From the NCBI GenBank assembly GCA_017557265.1, contig JAFZAM010000129.1, forward strand, positions 1-9,108: a stretch of 9,108 nucleotides of DNA. Reading direction: 5' to 3'. Shown piece by piece: positions 1-6,758 of this stretch. The notes under the pieces are model-generated. The model was not told the DNA's origin. It worked only from the letters and a program-made list of their open reading frames with translations, and ran no database searches. This stretch comes from Oscillospiraceae bacterium (GTDB lineage Bacteria; Bacillota; Clostridia; Oscillospirales; Oscillospiraceae). A program made the translations under genes and the position numbers. Positions within the stretch are counted from its first letter, which is position 1. Each line of letters begins with the position of its first letter.

Positions 1-2
1 CG

Positions 3-512
3 CCGATTCGCTGCCTGCGCGTAAAGCCGGGGCGCTTCGCCGAGCCGCTCACGCACAGGGACTGCCTCGGCTCGCTCATGGCGCTCGGGATAAGGCGCGA
101 GGTCCTCGGCGACATCATCGTCGAGGAGGACTGCTGCTTCGTCTTCTGCCTGACGCAGGTCGCGGATTTCATCGTCAGCGAGCTGACGAGAGTCGGGCGC
201 GAGAGCGTCACGGTCGAGCTCTGCGACCCGCCGGAGAGCGCGAACGCCCCGCCGGAGGAGGCCTCCGTCGTCGTATCCTCCGAGCGGCTCGACGCGCTCG
301 TGAGCGCGGTCTACCGCGTCTCGCGCTCCGAGAGCAAGGCCCTCTGCGAGGAGGGCAGAGTCTTCATAAACGGCCGGGAGACGCCCGACGCCTCCCGCGC
401 GCCCGCCGAGGGCGACGTCGTGAGCGTCCGCGGGCGGGGCCGCTTCATCTACGAGGGGATAGAAAGAGAGACCCGCAAGGGCCGTCTTCGCGCGATCGTG
501 CGCGTATATTGA
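3..512 (+). CDS. ylmH: YlmH-like S4-domain RNA-binding protein, 5' partial
   Basis: The frame is open from base 3 and the start lies outside the window; the ATG at base 78 is internal, because the translation before it (ending LTHRDCLGSL) continues the family's conserved sequence. About 169 C-terminal residues are visible. The stretch LGIRREVLGDIIVEE is the central YlmH motif. An S4 RNA-binding domain follows at about bases 273-460 (SSERLDALVSAVYRVSRSE ... GRVFINGR ... GDVVSVRGRGRF), and the end KGR...VRVY is also typical. Known of the family: YlmH binds RNA/ribosomes, has been linked to rescue of stalled 50S-peptidyl-tRNA, and usually sits in the ylm cluster beside divIVA. Here the next gene is a LysR regulator on the same strand 15 bases on, so the usual divIVA neighbour is missing. 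The family is clear; the cellular role here is inferred from homology. Confidence 0.87.
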   Translation, partial: PIRCLRVKPGRFAEPLTHRDCLGSLMALGIRREVLGDIIVEEDCCFVFCLTQVADFIVSELTRVGRESVTVELCDPPESANAPPEEASVVVSSERLDALVSAVYRVSRSESKALCEEGRVFINGRETPDASRAPAEGDVVSVRGRGRFIYEGIERETRKGRLRAIVRVY

Positions 513-527
513 AACGGAGAGACCCTT

Positions 528-1463
528 ATGAACCTTACCAAGCTCCATTATTTCATCGAGGTCGCGCGCTGCGGAAGCTTTTCCGAGGCCGCCCGCCGGC
601 TCTACACCTCCCAGTCCAACCTCAGCAAGCAGATAGGCCTGCTCGAGAGCGAGCTGAACATCAAGCTCTTCCGCCGCACGAACAGGAGCGTCGTCCCGAC
701 CAAGGCCGGGCAGTACATGTACGACCGCCTGCGCGACGTGCCGGACCTCATAAACGAGACCTGCGCCAAGGCGAAGATACTCGACCGCGACTCCAACGAC
801 CTCATCCGCATCGGCGTCATCAAGAGCGGCTCGTTCAACCTCATGCTCTCGCAGATATACAGAAAGCTGACCGAGGCCTTCCCGGAGATGGATTTCGAGC
901 TGGAATACTCCGACTACTCCCATCTCAAGACCGGCTTCGAGAGCTCCGTCTTCGACGTCATCGTCACCAAGTCCTACGAGCTGCCGCAGACGGACCAGTC
1001 CGTCGCGACGAAGGTCCTCTATTCGATGCAGCCGGCGATCCTCGTCTGCAAGGACGAGCCCATCGCTCAGCGCGGATCCGTCAGGATGGAGGAGCTGCGC
1101 GACGTCGGCTTTATCATCATGGAGCAAAACGAGGCCCCCGGGTACAACAGGAGCTTCCGCTCCGCCTGCGCGGAGGCGGGCATCTCGCCGAAGGTCGTCC
1201 GGCGCACGCGCCGCATGGAGAGCCTGCTGATGTACGCCGCCAACGGCGTCGGCGTCGGCTGGACGGACATGGACGTCGCCATACCGCGCTTCGCGCAGAC
1301 GAGGCCCGTTCCAGTGTCGGACGCGGCGCCCGTCGAGATGGTCGCCGTCTGGCACAAGGACCGCCGCGCCGATATATTCGACCGCGTGGCCGAGCTGCTG
1401 GGCAGCTTCCACGAGCAGACCGGCAACCCCTTCGATATCGAAGGCTTCCCCGGCTGGATGTAA
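528..1463 (+). CDS. LysR-family transcriptional regulator
   Basis: A 311-residue protein of normal LysR length. Residues 1-60 form the winged helix-turn-helix: LHYFIEVARCGSFSEAARRL, then SQSNLSKQIGLLESELNIKLFRR and a PTKAG end. Residues of about 90-300 form the periplasmic-binding-protein-like effector domain (IRIGVIKSGSFNLML near its start, a NGVGVGWTDMD segment near residue 240, and the usual MVAVWHKDRR strand before the last helix). The ATG at 528 is preceded by GGAGAG at 516-521 with a 6-base gap. The gene follows ylmH by only 15 bases and I see no promoter between them, so read-through from ylmH is likely. LysR proteins commonly regulate a divergent neighbour; here upstream is ylmH on the same strand and downstream is a convergent hydrolase gene, so the target and the co-inducer cannot be inferred. 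It may act elsewhere in the genome or on itself. Confidence 0.93.
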   Translation: MNLTKLHYFIEVARCGSFSEAARRLYTSQSNLSKQIGLLESELNIKLFRRTNRSVVPTKAGQYMYDRLRDVPDLINETCAKAKILDRDSNDLIRIGVIKSGSFNLMLSQIYRKLTEAFPEMDFELEYSDYSHLKTGFESSVFDVIVTKSYELPQTDQSVATKVLYSMQPAILVCKDEPIAQRGSVRMEELRDVGFIIMEQNEAPGYNRSFRSACAEAGISPKVVRRTRRMESLLMYAANGVGVGWTDMDVAIPRFAQTRPVPVSDAAPVEMVAVWHKDRRADIFDRVAELLGSFHEQTGNPFDIEGFPGWM

Positions 1464-1465
1464 GA

Positions 1466-1508
1466 TAAAAAACGGCCGGGAGCGGATATCCGCTCCCGGT
1501 CTTATTAT
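1466..1508. terminator. Bidirectional intrinsic terminator between LysR and hydrolase genes
   Basis: Bases 1476-1499 form a perfect 24-base palindrome (CCGGGAGCGGAT and its reverse complement). On the + strand it is followed by the T-rich run TCTTATTAT; on the - strand it is followed by TTTTTTATC (complement of 1465-1472). It lies between two convergent genes, 12 bases after the LysR stop and 21 bases from the hydrolase stop, and probably ends both transcripts. Confidence 0.85.
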
Positions 1509-1520
1509 GCCTTTCGGGGC

Positions 1521-3281
1521 TTACCTGCCGTAGCGCTCGGCCATGAAGAGGTAGCACGAGGAGGCCCAGGACGACCAGAAGAGCTCCTTTTCGCCGAAGG
1601 CGACGAGGCCGCGCTCTCCCGCGCCGGTGAGGGCGTTGTGGATATGGAACATGCCGTTGTCGCGCAGCGTGCGCGCATAGCGCAGGCCCATCTCTTTGGC
1701 GAGGTCCCCGCGGCCGACGGCCTCGAGCGCGAGGCACATGATAAACTGCGCCGGGACGATGATGCTGCCGCCCGTGAAGCCGTGCTTGAAGTAGGGGCTC
1801 TTCGGGCTCTCGGAGGCGAAGCCGTAGGGCGTGACGAAGCCGTTGGACCAGATGAAGTCGACGGTCTTGTCGATTATATCCTGCGGCAGGCGCTTTCCGA
1901 GTATGAGCGCGGCGAACATCGGCAGGCTGAGCGAATCCGCCGCCTGACCCGTGCGGACGTTCTTCGCGACCCAGCGCTCGCCCGTCCAGAGGGTGTCGAT
2001 TATCTTCTGCGTCAGCTCGTCGGCGCGCTTTTCCCAGGCCGCGCACTCCGCCTCGGGGACGCCTATCGTCCTGCCGAGCTTCGCCAGCGCGTCCATCATG
2101 CGGACGGTGTAGGCGTTCATGTCGGGCGAGGCGAGCGGGAAGCCGACGTAGAAGTAGGCGGCGTCCTCCCAGCCGGTCTCGATGGCGCCCTGATTTTCCC
2201 AGACGCCGTCGCCGTCGAGGTCGCGGAAATTGAAGAAATACTCGGTCCACTTCGCCATGCGCTCGTAGACGTACTTCTTGTCCTCGAGCGGGATGGAGCT
2301 CAGGTCGCGGTTATCCAGCAGCCAGTCGAGCGCGACGCCCTGGAAGGGCGGCTTCATGCTCTTTCCGAGGCCGGAGGTATAGGATATGGCGTCGGCTATG
2401 CGGCCGTTTTTATCCTGATGGTCGAAGCAGGACTGCAGGATGCTCCATGCGAGCTTTATGTCGCGGCTGAGCCAGATCGCCTGCATGGCCTGCTGCCAGC
2501 CGAACGCGCTCTCGAAGAGAAAGCGCATCATCTTGACCATCGTGTGCCCGTAGGAGGCGTACCCGTCCGGGTCGACCATGAGGCTCCACGTCGTCATGAG
2601 CGCCTGACGGCGCATCGGCTCGAACTCGGCCGGCAGAGAGGGATAGGTCGCGGCGCAGAAGTCGTCAAACTCCTTTTCCAGCGCGGCGAGCGCGGCGTCG
2701 TAGGAGGGGTAGCTCGCGAGCGGCCTCTCGCCGGGGTCCTCGGAATAGTCCTCGATGCCGAACTCGAAAACGCCCTCGGCGTCGGGGGCGAGCAGGAACG
2801 CGCCCGTCGGCAGGGCCGTTATCGTCCCGCGGAAGGCTATGAGCAGGCCGTTTTCGTCGGAGAAGGGGAACTTCCACGTACCGTTCGCCAGCTGCATCGG
2901 CTTTCCCGCGAAGGGGCCGACCGCCGGGGGCGGGGAGATGCGGAGCGTGAGCCCGTCCGTCCCGCGGCCCATGAGGAGCCGCCTTTCGGCTATGCAGAAG
3001 CGGGCCGAGCCCTTTTCCGACTGCAGTATCGCCTCGAACGGCGTCGTCGAGACGCAGGTGGGCAGCGCGGTCGGGCCGCTCATCAGCTCCAGCGCGACCT
3101 GACGGCAGGTGCTCTGCGAGTTGAGATTGCCCATCGAGCCGCCGGATTTTACCGACGAGAGGTAAAGCGTCGTCTTGCCGAACTGGGAGACGCCCCCGTT
3201 GCGGTTTGCGAGGGCGAGATAGGCGCCCCTGCGCGAAAGCGGGGCGTGCAGGAGGTCGATGAAGTACTTGCTCTCCAACAT
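1521..3281 (-). CDS. Glycoside hydrolase with (alpha/alpha)6-barrel domain (GH63/MGH1/trehalase-like)
   Basis: A 586-residue protein starting at the ATG at 3281 (MLESKYFID). The frame stays open to 3374, but the promoter at 3319-3347 lies inside that extension, and AAAGG sits 9 bases before the chosen ATG. Residues of about 1-200 look like an N-terminal beta-sandwich. Residues of about 210-586 match the (alpha/alpha)6 barrel of GH63, mannosylglycerate hydrolase and trehalase-like enzymes: FLFESAFGWQQ with DHQDKNGRI, then LDGDGVWEN at 355-363, ETGWEDA at 368-374, DSLSLPMFAA, FKHGFTGGSIIVPAQF, and a C-terminal GEKELFWSSW from 563. In relatives the general acid is the Asp right after GW and the base is a Glu near the C-terminus; here the position after GW is Glu372, with Asp373 next, and E564/E566 are candidates for the base. 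There is no signal peptide, so it is probably cytoplasmic, acting on an imported or storage oligosaccharide. Substrate unknown. No transporter or sugar operon is adjacent; the LysR gene is convergent. Confidence 0.8.
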   Translation of the reverse strand: MLESKYFIDLLHAPLSRRGAYLALANRNGGVSQFGKTTLYLSSVKSGGSMGNLNSQSTCRQVALELMSGPTALPTCVSTTPFEAILQSEKGSARFCIAERRLLMGRGTDGLTLRISPPPAVGPFAGKPMQLANGTWKFPFSDENGLLIAFRGTITALPTGAFLLAPDAEGVFEFGIEDYSEDPGERPLASYPSYDAALAALEKEFDDFCAATYPSLPAEFEPMRRQALMTTWSLMVDPDGYASYGHTMVKMMRFLFESAFGWQQAMQAIWLSRDIKLAWSILQSCFDHQDKNGRIADAISYTSGLGKSMKPPFQGVALDWLLDNRDLSSIPLEDKKYVYERMAKWTEYFFNFRDLDGDGVWENQGAIETGWEDAAYFYVGFPLASPDMNAYTVRMMDALAKLGRTIGVPEAECAAWEKRADELTQKIIDTLWTGERWVAKNVRTGQAADSLSLPMFAALILGKRLPQDIIDKTVDFIWSNGFVTPYGFASESPKSPYFKHGFTGGSIIVPAQFIMCLALEAVGRGDLAKEMGLRYARTLRDNGMFHIHNALTGAGERGLVAFGEKELFWSSWASSCYLFMAERYGR

Positions 3282-3318
3282 ATTTATCATCCTTTCGGTC
3301 GATTTGTTTTCTTCCTTC

Positions 3319-3347
3319 ATTTTACCAAAACGCGGCGGCTTTGTAAA
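3319..3347 (-). promoter_or_regulatory. Sigma-A-type promoter of the glycoside hydrolase gene
   Basis: On the - strand, TTTACA (3347-3342) is followed by a 17-base spacer and TAAAAT (3324-3319). Transcription would start near 3312, giving a leader of about 30 bases before the ATG at 3281. It lies just after the prs terminator, so the hydrolase gene is probably a separate unit. Confidence 0.7.
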
Positions 3348-3350
3348 CGC

Positions 3351-3381
3351 AAAAACGCCCGGATGGGAAACCATCCGGGCG
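3351..3381 (-). terminator. Intrinsic terminator of prs
   Basis: An 11-bp perfect stem (3356-3366 with 3371-3381, CGCCCGGATGG on the + strand) with a four-base loop, followed on the - strand by TTTTT (3355-3351). It begins 13 bases after the prs stop codon. The T-run ends three bases before the -35 box of the next gene. Confidence 0.88.
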
Positions 3382-3394
3382 CAGCGCTTTATTT

Positions 3395-4534
3395 TCAGAT
3401 GTCGCCTCTGCCGGCGAGGAGAGCCGTGATCTTCTCGTGCGGATCGAGCAGGTCGCTGATGCTCGCGTCGTGGTTGATGGCGGCGATGATGTAGGAGATG
3501 TACTTGCTGCAGTCGACCTCCATGAACCAGCGGCGGGAGAGGAGCTCGTGGGTGCGGTAGGTCAGGTTCGTGCCGAAGACGCCGTCGATGACGCCGTCGT
3601 CGTAGGCCTTGTCGAAGGTGTCGAGCCCGTTGGTGAAGAGGGCGTAGGTCACGCAGGCGAAGATGCGCGCGGCCTTGCGCTCCTTGAGGTTGTAGGCGAT
3701 GTCGAGCATGGATTCGCCCGAGCTTATGAGGTCGTCGGCGATGAAGACGGTCTTGCCCTCGACGGACTCGCCCAGATACTCGTGCGCGACGATGGGGTTG
3801 CGCCCGTTTATGATGCGGGAGTAGTCGCGGCGCTTATAGAACATGCCGAGGTTGACGCCGAGGACGGAGGAGTAGTACATGTTGCGGTTCATGGCGCCCT
3901 CGTCGGGGGCGATGCACATGAAGTGGTCCGCGTCGAGCTTGATGTCGGGATAGTTGCGGATGAGGGTCTTGAGGACCTGATAGGTGGGCATGCAGTTGTC
4001 GAAGCCCATCATCGGTATCGCGTTCTGGACGCGGGGATCGTGCGCGTCGAAGGTGACGACGTCGTCGACGCCCATGGCCTCGAGCTCCTGCAGCGCGCAG
4101 GCGCAGTCGAGGCTCTCGCGGGCGTTGCGCCTGTGCTGGCGCGAGCCGTAGAGCATCGGCATGATGACCGTGATGCGGCGGGCCTTGCCGCTGGTCGCCT
4201 GGATGAGGCGCTTGAGGTCCTCGAAGTGGTCGTCGGGGCTCATGGAATTTTCATGCCCGAAGATCGTATACTTCATGTTGTAGTTACCGACGTCGAGCAG
4301 GAAGAAGAGGTCCATGCCGCGCACGGACTCGGCAATGACGCCCTTCCCGTCGCCGGAGGCGAAGCGCGGGCAGCTGGACTTGACGATGAAGGTGTCCCTC
4401 GCCTCGGGGCCGTTGGCGGCCCATTTTGTGAGCCAGCCGTCTATCTTCGAGCCGAGCTCTTTCGCGCCCTCGGTAACGATCAGACCGAGCTTGGGGAAGG
4501 TGTTGCCGGTGTGAAAAATAGTTTCCGCATCCAT
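3395..4534 (-). CDS. prs: Ribose-phosphate pyrophosphokinase (PRPP synthetase), long variant
   Basis: A 379-residue enzyme that makes PRPP from ribose 5-phosphate and ATP for purine, pyrimidine, His, Trp and NAD synthesis in the cytoplasm. Evidence: the PRPP-binding motif FIADDLISSGES at about 264-275 (Asp267-Asp268); the YGSRQHRR segment at 129-136, matching the YGYARQDRK ATP-binding region of classical Prs; VVTFDAHD after it with the metal-binding DxH; and FYKRRDYS matching the catalytic flexible loop (conserved Lys-Arg-Arg). It is longer than the classical form of about 315 residues, with an N-terminal extension (MDAETIFHTGNTFPKLG) and diverged motifs; similar long forms occur in Clostridia. 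The frame is open to 4627, but the promoter at 4599-4627 lies in that stretch, so the ATG at 4534 is chosen. Its likely Shine-Dalgarno, AAAGGA at 4553-4548, is 13 bases away, an unusually long gap. Divergent from ilvE; single-gene unit with its own terminator. Confidence 0.9.
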   Translation of the reverse strand: MDAETIFHTGNTFPKLGLIVTEGAKELGSKIDGWLTKWAANGPEARDTFIVKSSCPRFASGDGKGVIAESVRGMDLFFLLDVGNYNMKYTIFGHENSMSPDDHFEDLKRLIQATSGKARRITVIMPMLYGSRQHRRNARESLDCACALQELEAMGVDDVVTFDAHDPRVQNAIPMMGFDNCMPTYQVLKTLIRNYPDIKLDADHFMCIAPDEGAMNRNMYYSSVLGVNLGMFYKRRDYSRIINGRNPIVAHEYLGESVEGKTVFIADDLISSGESMLDIAYNLKERKAARIFACVTYALFTNGLDTFDKAYDDGVIDGVFGTNLTYRTHELLSRRWFMEVDCSKYISYIIAAINHDASISDLLDPHEKITALLAGRGDI

Positions 4535-4598
4535 GAGCTGAGAACCGTCCTTTATTCGTTTTAAGCGGCCAAAAAAGCCGATATATCGCCATAAAATA

Positions 4599-4627
4599 AG
4601 AATAAGCGCAGACGGGGGATTTGTCAA
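4599..4627 (-). promoter_or_regulatory. Promoter of prs
   Basis: On the - strand a perfect TTGACA (4627-4622), a 17-base spacer and TATTCT (4604-4599). The start of transcription would be near 4592, giving a leader of about 58 bases. This promoter rules out translation from the upstream in-frame ATG at 4627. Confidence 0.8.
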
Positions 4628-4681
4628 GCGAGCGGATTTGAATATAAATTGAAAAAGGGGCTTTTATTTGAAAAAAACTTG

Positions 4682-4690
4682 TGCTATACT
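4682..4690 (+). promoter_or_regulatory. Extended -10 promoter of ilvE
   Basis: TGCTATACT (TG at 4682-4683, -10 hexamer TATACT at 4685-4690) sits in AT-rich sequence upstream of ilvE. I find no good -35 at 17 bases (TTTTAT at 4662-4667), which fits an extended -10 promoter. The transcript would start near 4697, leaving a leader of about 42 bases with no room for a T-box or a leader-peptide attenuator. Confidence 0.6.
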
Positions 4691-4738
4691 GCAACATTAT
4701 AAAAGGATAAAGTCCCGCAAAGAAAGGAAGTTCATAAA

Positions 4739-5806
4739 ATGCAGGAGATAAAGATAACCAAAACCACGACGCCGCGCTTCAGGCCTGAGCCGGACAAGCT
4801 CGGCTTCGGCAGATACTTCTCCGACCACATGTTCCTCATGGACTACGACGCCGGGCAGGGCTGGCACGATCCGCGCATCGTCCCCTACGGCAACATCTCC
4901 CTCGAGCCCTCCGCCATGGTCTTCCATTACGCGCAGGAGGTCTTCGAGGGCCTCAAGGCGTACAGGCGCGCCGACGGCGGCATCCAGCTGTTCCGCCCGA
5001 CGGCGAACATCGCCCGCATGAACACGTCCTGCGAGCGTCTGTGCATCCCGACGATAGACCCCGACTTCTATCTCAAGGCGATAAAGACCCTCGTCAAGCT
5101 CGATGAGGACTGGGTCCCCTCCGCGCCGGACACGTCCCTCTACATCCGCCCGTTCATAATAGCGACCGAGCCGCACGTCGGCGTGCACGCCTCGAAGAGC
5201 TATATATTCTGCATCATCACCGGCCCCGTCGGCGCCTACTATCCCGAGGGCATGGCCCCCGTCAAGATCTACGTCGAGAGCCGCGACGTCCGCGCCGTCA
5301 AGGGCGGCATGGGCTACGCCAAGACCGGCGGCAACTACGCCGCGTCCCTGCGCGCCGGCGAGGTCGCGGCCGAGCTCGGCTTCTCGCAGGTCCTCTGGCT
5401 CGACGGCGTCGAGCGCAAGTACATCGAGGAAGTCGGCAGCATGAACGTCTGGTTCAAGGTCAACGGCGAGTGCATCACTCCCGCGCTCGGCGGCTCCATC
5501 CTCCCGGGCATCACGCGCGACTCCTGCGTGCATATCCTCAAGAGCTGGGGCGAGAACGTCTCCGAGCGCCTCTTCAGCGCCGAGGAGCTCTTCGCCGCCG
5601 CGCAGAACGGCACACTCGAGGAGGCCTGGGGCTGCGGCACGGCCGCCGTCATCTCGCCCATAGGCAGGATAGAGTGGGGCGATAAGGACGTCGACGTCAA
5701 CGGCGGCGGGATAGGCCCCCTCACCCAGAAGCTCTACGACTACCTGACCGGCATCCAGTGGGGCCGGATCGAAGACCCCTTCGGCTGGATAGTCAAGATC
5801 GACTGA
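4739..5806 (+). CDS. ilvE: Branched-chain amino acid aminotransferase, type II
   Basis: A 355-residue PLP enzyme of fold type IV that interconverts Leu, Ile and Val with their 2-keto acids using 2-oxoglutarate/glutamate; cytoplasmic. The length and motifs match the type II BCAT group (Bacillus YwaA/YbgE, eukaryotic BCATs) and not the shorter E. coli IlvE type: FHYAQEVFEGLKAYR near residues 60-75, LFRPTANIARMN, SLYIRPFIIATE, and YAKTGGNYAASL with the PLP-binding Lys195. Then come QVLWLDG, EEVGSMNVWF, the substrate/PLP loop GGSILPGITRDS, and GCGTAAVISPIG near the C-terminus. AAAGGAAG at 4723-4730 lies 8 bases before the ATG. It is monocistronic between its own promoter and terminator and is not next to other ilv/leu genes, so it may serve both synthesis and breakdown. 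No frameshift or missing key residue seen. Confidence 0.95.
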   Translation: MQEIKITKTTTPRFRPEPDKLGFGRYFSDHMFLMDYDAGQGWHDPRIVPYGNISLEPSAMVFHYAQEVFEGLKAYRRADGGIQLFRPTANIARMNTSCERLCIPTIDPDFYLKAIKTLVKLDEDWVPSAPDTSLYIRPFIIATEPHVGVHASKSYIFCIITGPVGAYYPEGMAPVKIYVESRDVRAVKGGMGYAKTGGNYAASLRAGEVAAELGFSQVLWLDGVERKYIEEVGSMNVWFKVNGECITPALGGSILPGITRDSCVHILKSWGENVSERLFSAEELFAAAQNGTLEEAWGCGTAAVISPIGRIEWGDKDVDVNGGGIGPLTQKLYDYLTGIQWGRIEDPFGWIVKID

Positions 5807-5820
5807 GTTTTCCGCAAACT

Positions 5821-5854
5821 AAAAGACCGCTTCGTCAGAAGCGGTCTTTTTTTA
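5821..5854 (+). terminator. Intrinsic terminator of ilvE
   Basis: AGACCGCTTC and GAAGCGGTCT pair around a GTCA loop (5834-5837); A's before and seven T's after extend the stem and give the U-tract (to about 5853). It lies 14 bases after the ilvE stop codon. The flanking A-run would also give some termination on the - strand. Confidence 0.92.
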
Positions 5855-5898
5855 TTCGGCAGGCGGCGCGACGGGGCCGGCCGCGCCGTCAGACGTGA

Positions 5899-5927
5899 TT
5901 GAACTCGCCGCGTTTGAATGGTAAGAT
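5899..5927 (+). promoter_or_regulatory. Promoter of the HicB/DinB-like gene
   Basis: TTGAAC (5899-5904), a 17-base spacer and TAAGAT (5922-5927). The transcript would start near 5934, about 27-30 bases before the gene. A GC-rich imperfect inverted repeat (GACGG at 5870-5874, CCGTC at 5886-5890) lies just upstream; its role is unknown. Confidence 0.6.
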
Positions 5928-5960
5928 AGTATCATCAGACCGGGCTTTGCGGAGGAGATC

Positions 5961-6668
5961 ATGATGATAAGGTGTGTGTGGGAGCATAACGGCGGCGACA
6001 GCATCCTTTATGCGGAAAACTTCTCAGGCGCCTATACAAGGGGCGCCTCTAAGGAAGAAGCCTTGCTGAAAATGCCGGAGGAGATACGCCGCTTTCAGCT
6101 CTGGAAGGGCGAAGCGCCCCCCGACGATCTCACCGTCGGGATCGTGCAGGAAAAGGAGTCCGGGCTGCAGATATCGGACGCCGACAGCGACGTGCTGTTC
6201 AACTCGGAGCGGACGCCTTTGAGCGACGGGGAGTACCGGTATCTCAAGTCGGTGGCAATGAAGTCCGCGGAGGATCTCCACGCGCTCTATGCGGCGTTTC
6301 CCGACAAAAACAGGAGCGCCGACCCGGCGCGCAGGACGTTTTACGGAGCCGTGCCCCGCACCGCCGAGGAGATGTACCGGCATACGAAAAACGTGAATTC
6401 ATACTATTTTTCCGAGATCGGCGTCGACGCCGACAACGAGGGGACGATAGCGGCCTGCAGAGCAAGGGGCTTCGGCGCGCTCGAAGCCGTCCCCGGCTTT
6501 CTGTCGCTGGAAGCCGTAACGGGCAGCTATGACGAGCTGTGGTCCGTCAGGAAGGTCCTGAGACGTTTTATCTGGCACGACAGGATACACGCGAAGGCGA
6601 TGTACAGAATGGGGATACGCGCCTTCGGGCCGGGCGCCGTCCCCGACATATTCGGATTCGACAGATGA
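5961..6668 (+). CDS. HicB-like domain fused to DinB/YfiT-like four-helix bundle
   Basis: A 235-residue soluble protein with no signal peptide or membrane segment. Residues of about 1-50 (AENFSGAYTRGASKEEALLKMPEEI) have the pattern of the HicB-type degraded RNase H fold: a GxxxxG turn followed by EEAL and a helix. Residues of about 87-225 are mostly helical and resemble a DinB/YfiT-like bundle, with His141 (EEMYRHTKNVN) and a later HxxxH (His206, His210 in WHDRIHAKAMYR) matching the three-His metal site. Known of the DinB-like superfamily: metal-dependent thiol transferases and many members of unknown function. What this protein does is not known; the HicB part need not mean a toxin-antitoxin role, and no HicA-like toxin gene is adjacent. 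GGAGGA at 5951-5956 precedes two consecutive ATGs (5961, 5964), with 4- and 7-base gaps, so the second may be the true start. Own promoter; no clear terminator. Confidence 0.72.
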   Translation: MMIRCVWEHNGGDSILYAENFSGAYTRGASKEEALLKMPEEIRRFQLWKGEAPPDDLTVGIVQEKESGLQISDADSDVLFNSERTPLSDGEYRYLKSVAMKSAEDLHALYAAFPDKNRSADPARRTFYGAVPRTAEEMYRHTKNVNSYYFSEIGVDADNEGTIAACRARGFGALEAVPGFLSLEAVTGSYDELWSVRKVLRRFIWHDRIHAKAMYRMGIRAFGPGAVPDIFGFDR

Positions 6669-6685
6669 TCCCGGGCTTTCCGGGA
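6669..6685 (+). other. Small GC-rich hairpin after the HicB/DinB-like gene
   Basis: TCCCGG, loop GCTTT, CCGGGA: a perfect 6-bp stem starting one base after the stop codon. No T-run follows, so it is not a standard intrinsic terminator. It could protect the 3' end or be chance. Confidence 0.4.
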
Positions 6686-6704
6686 GACTGTGAGGACAGA
6701 ATCA

Positions 6705-6758
6705 AGCCTTCCCCTTGAGGGGAAGGTGGCCGAGCGAAGCGAGGCCGGATGAGGTGGA
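6705..6758 (+). repeat. REP-like two-hairpin repeat, copy A
   Basis: A 54-base unit that recurs with one mismatch at 7203-7256. Hairpin 1 is CCTTCCCC-TTGA-GGGGAAGG. Hairpin 2, at 6728-6746, is GGCC-GA-GC-GAA-GC-GA-GGCC: outer and inner stems with tandem G/A mismatches around the GCGAAGC mini-hairpin. The unit ends GGATGAGGTGGA. The apparent start codon of the following DUF559 gene is inside this ending. Comparable units occur scattered between genes in many bacterial genomes (general knowledge, not checked here). Confidence 0.9.

Noticed and set aside
509..1468. Second + strand frame across the LysR gene
   Set aside because: Highly Arg/Pro-rich and without motifs; the frame at 528-1463 carries the LysR domains and the better ribosome binding site.
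3282..3374. Longer hydrolase start at the ATG at 3374
   Set aside because: That start lies inside the prs terminator stem and upstream of the hydrolase promoter, so it would not be on the transcript.
1638..3494. Long + strand open frame (about 618 codons) across the hydrolase gene
   Set aside because: It is antisense to a gene with clear family motifs, promoter and ribosome binding site; its translation is low-complexity and rich in Arg, Ala and Glu, as expected for the shadow of a GC-rich gene.
3437..4564. Long + strand open frame opposite prs
   Set aside because: Val/Ala/Asp/Glu-rich shadow of the prs coding strand with no recognisable domain.
4573..4590. Attenuator-like element at the start of the prs leader (CGATATATCG followed by TTTTTT on the - strand)
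   Set aside because: With a real loop only about three pairs remain in the stem, too weak for termination.
4535..4627. Longer prs start at the ATG at 4627
   Set aside because: It coincides with the -35 box of the prs promoter; the extra residues are not conserved Prs sequence.
4697..5533. - strand open frame opposite ilvE
   Set aside because: Antisense shadow of a conserved gene; overlaps the ilvE promoter and leader and has low-complexity composition.
6669..6685. Intrinsic terminator for the HicB/DinB-like gene
   Set aside because: The 6-bp hairpin has no T-run after it, so it is listed only as a hairpin.
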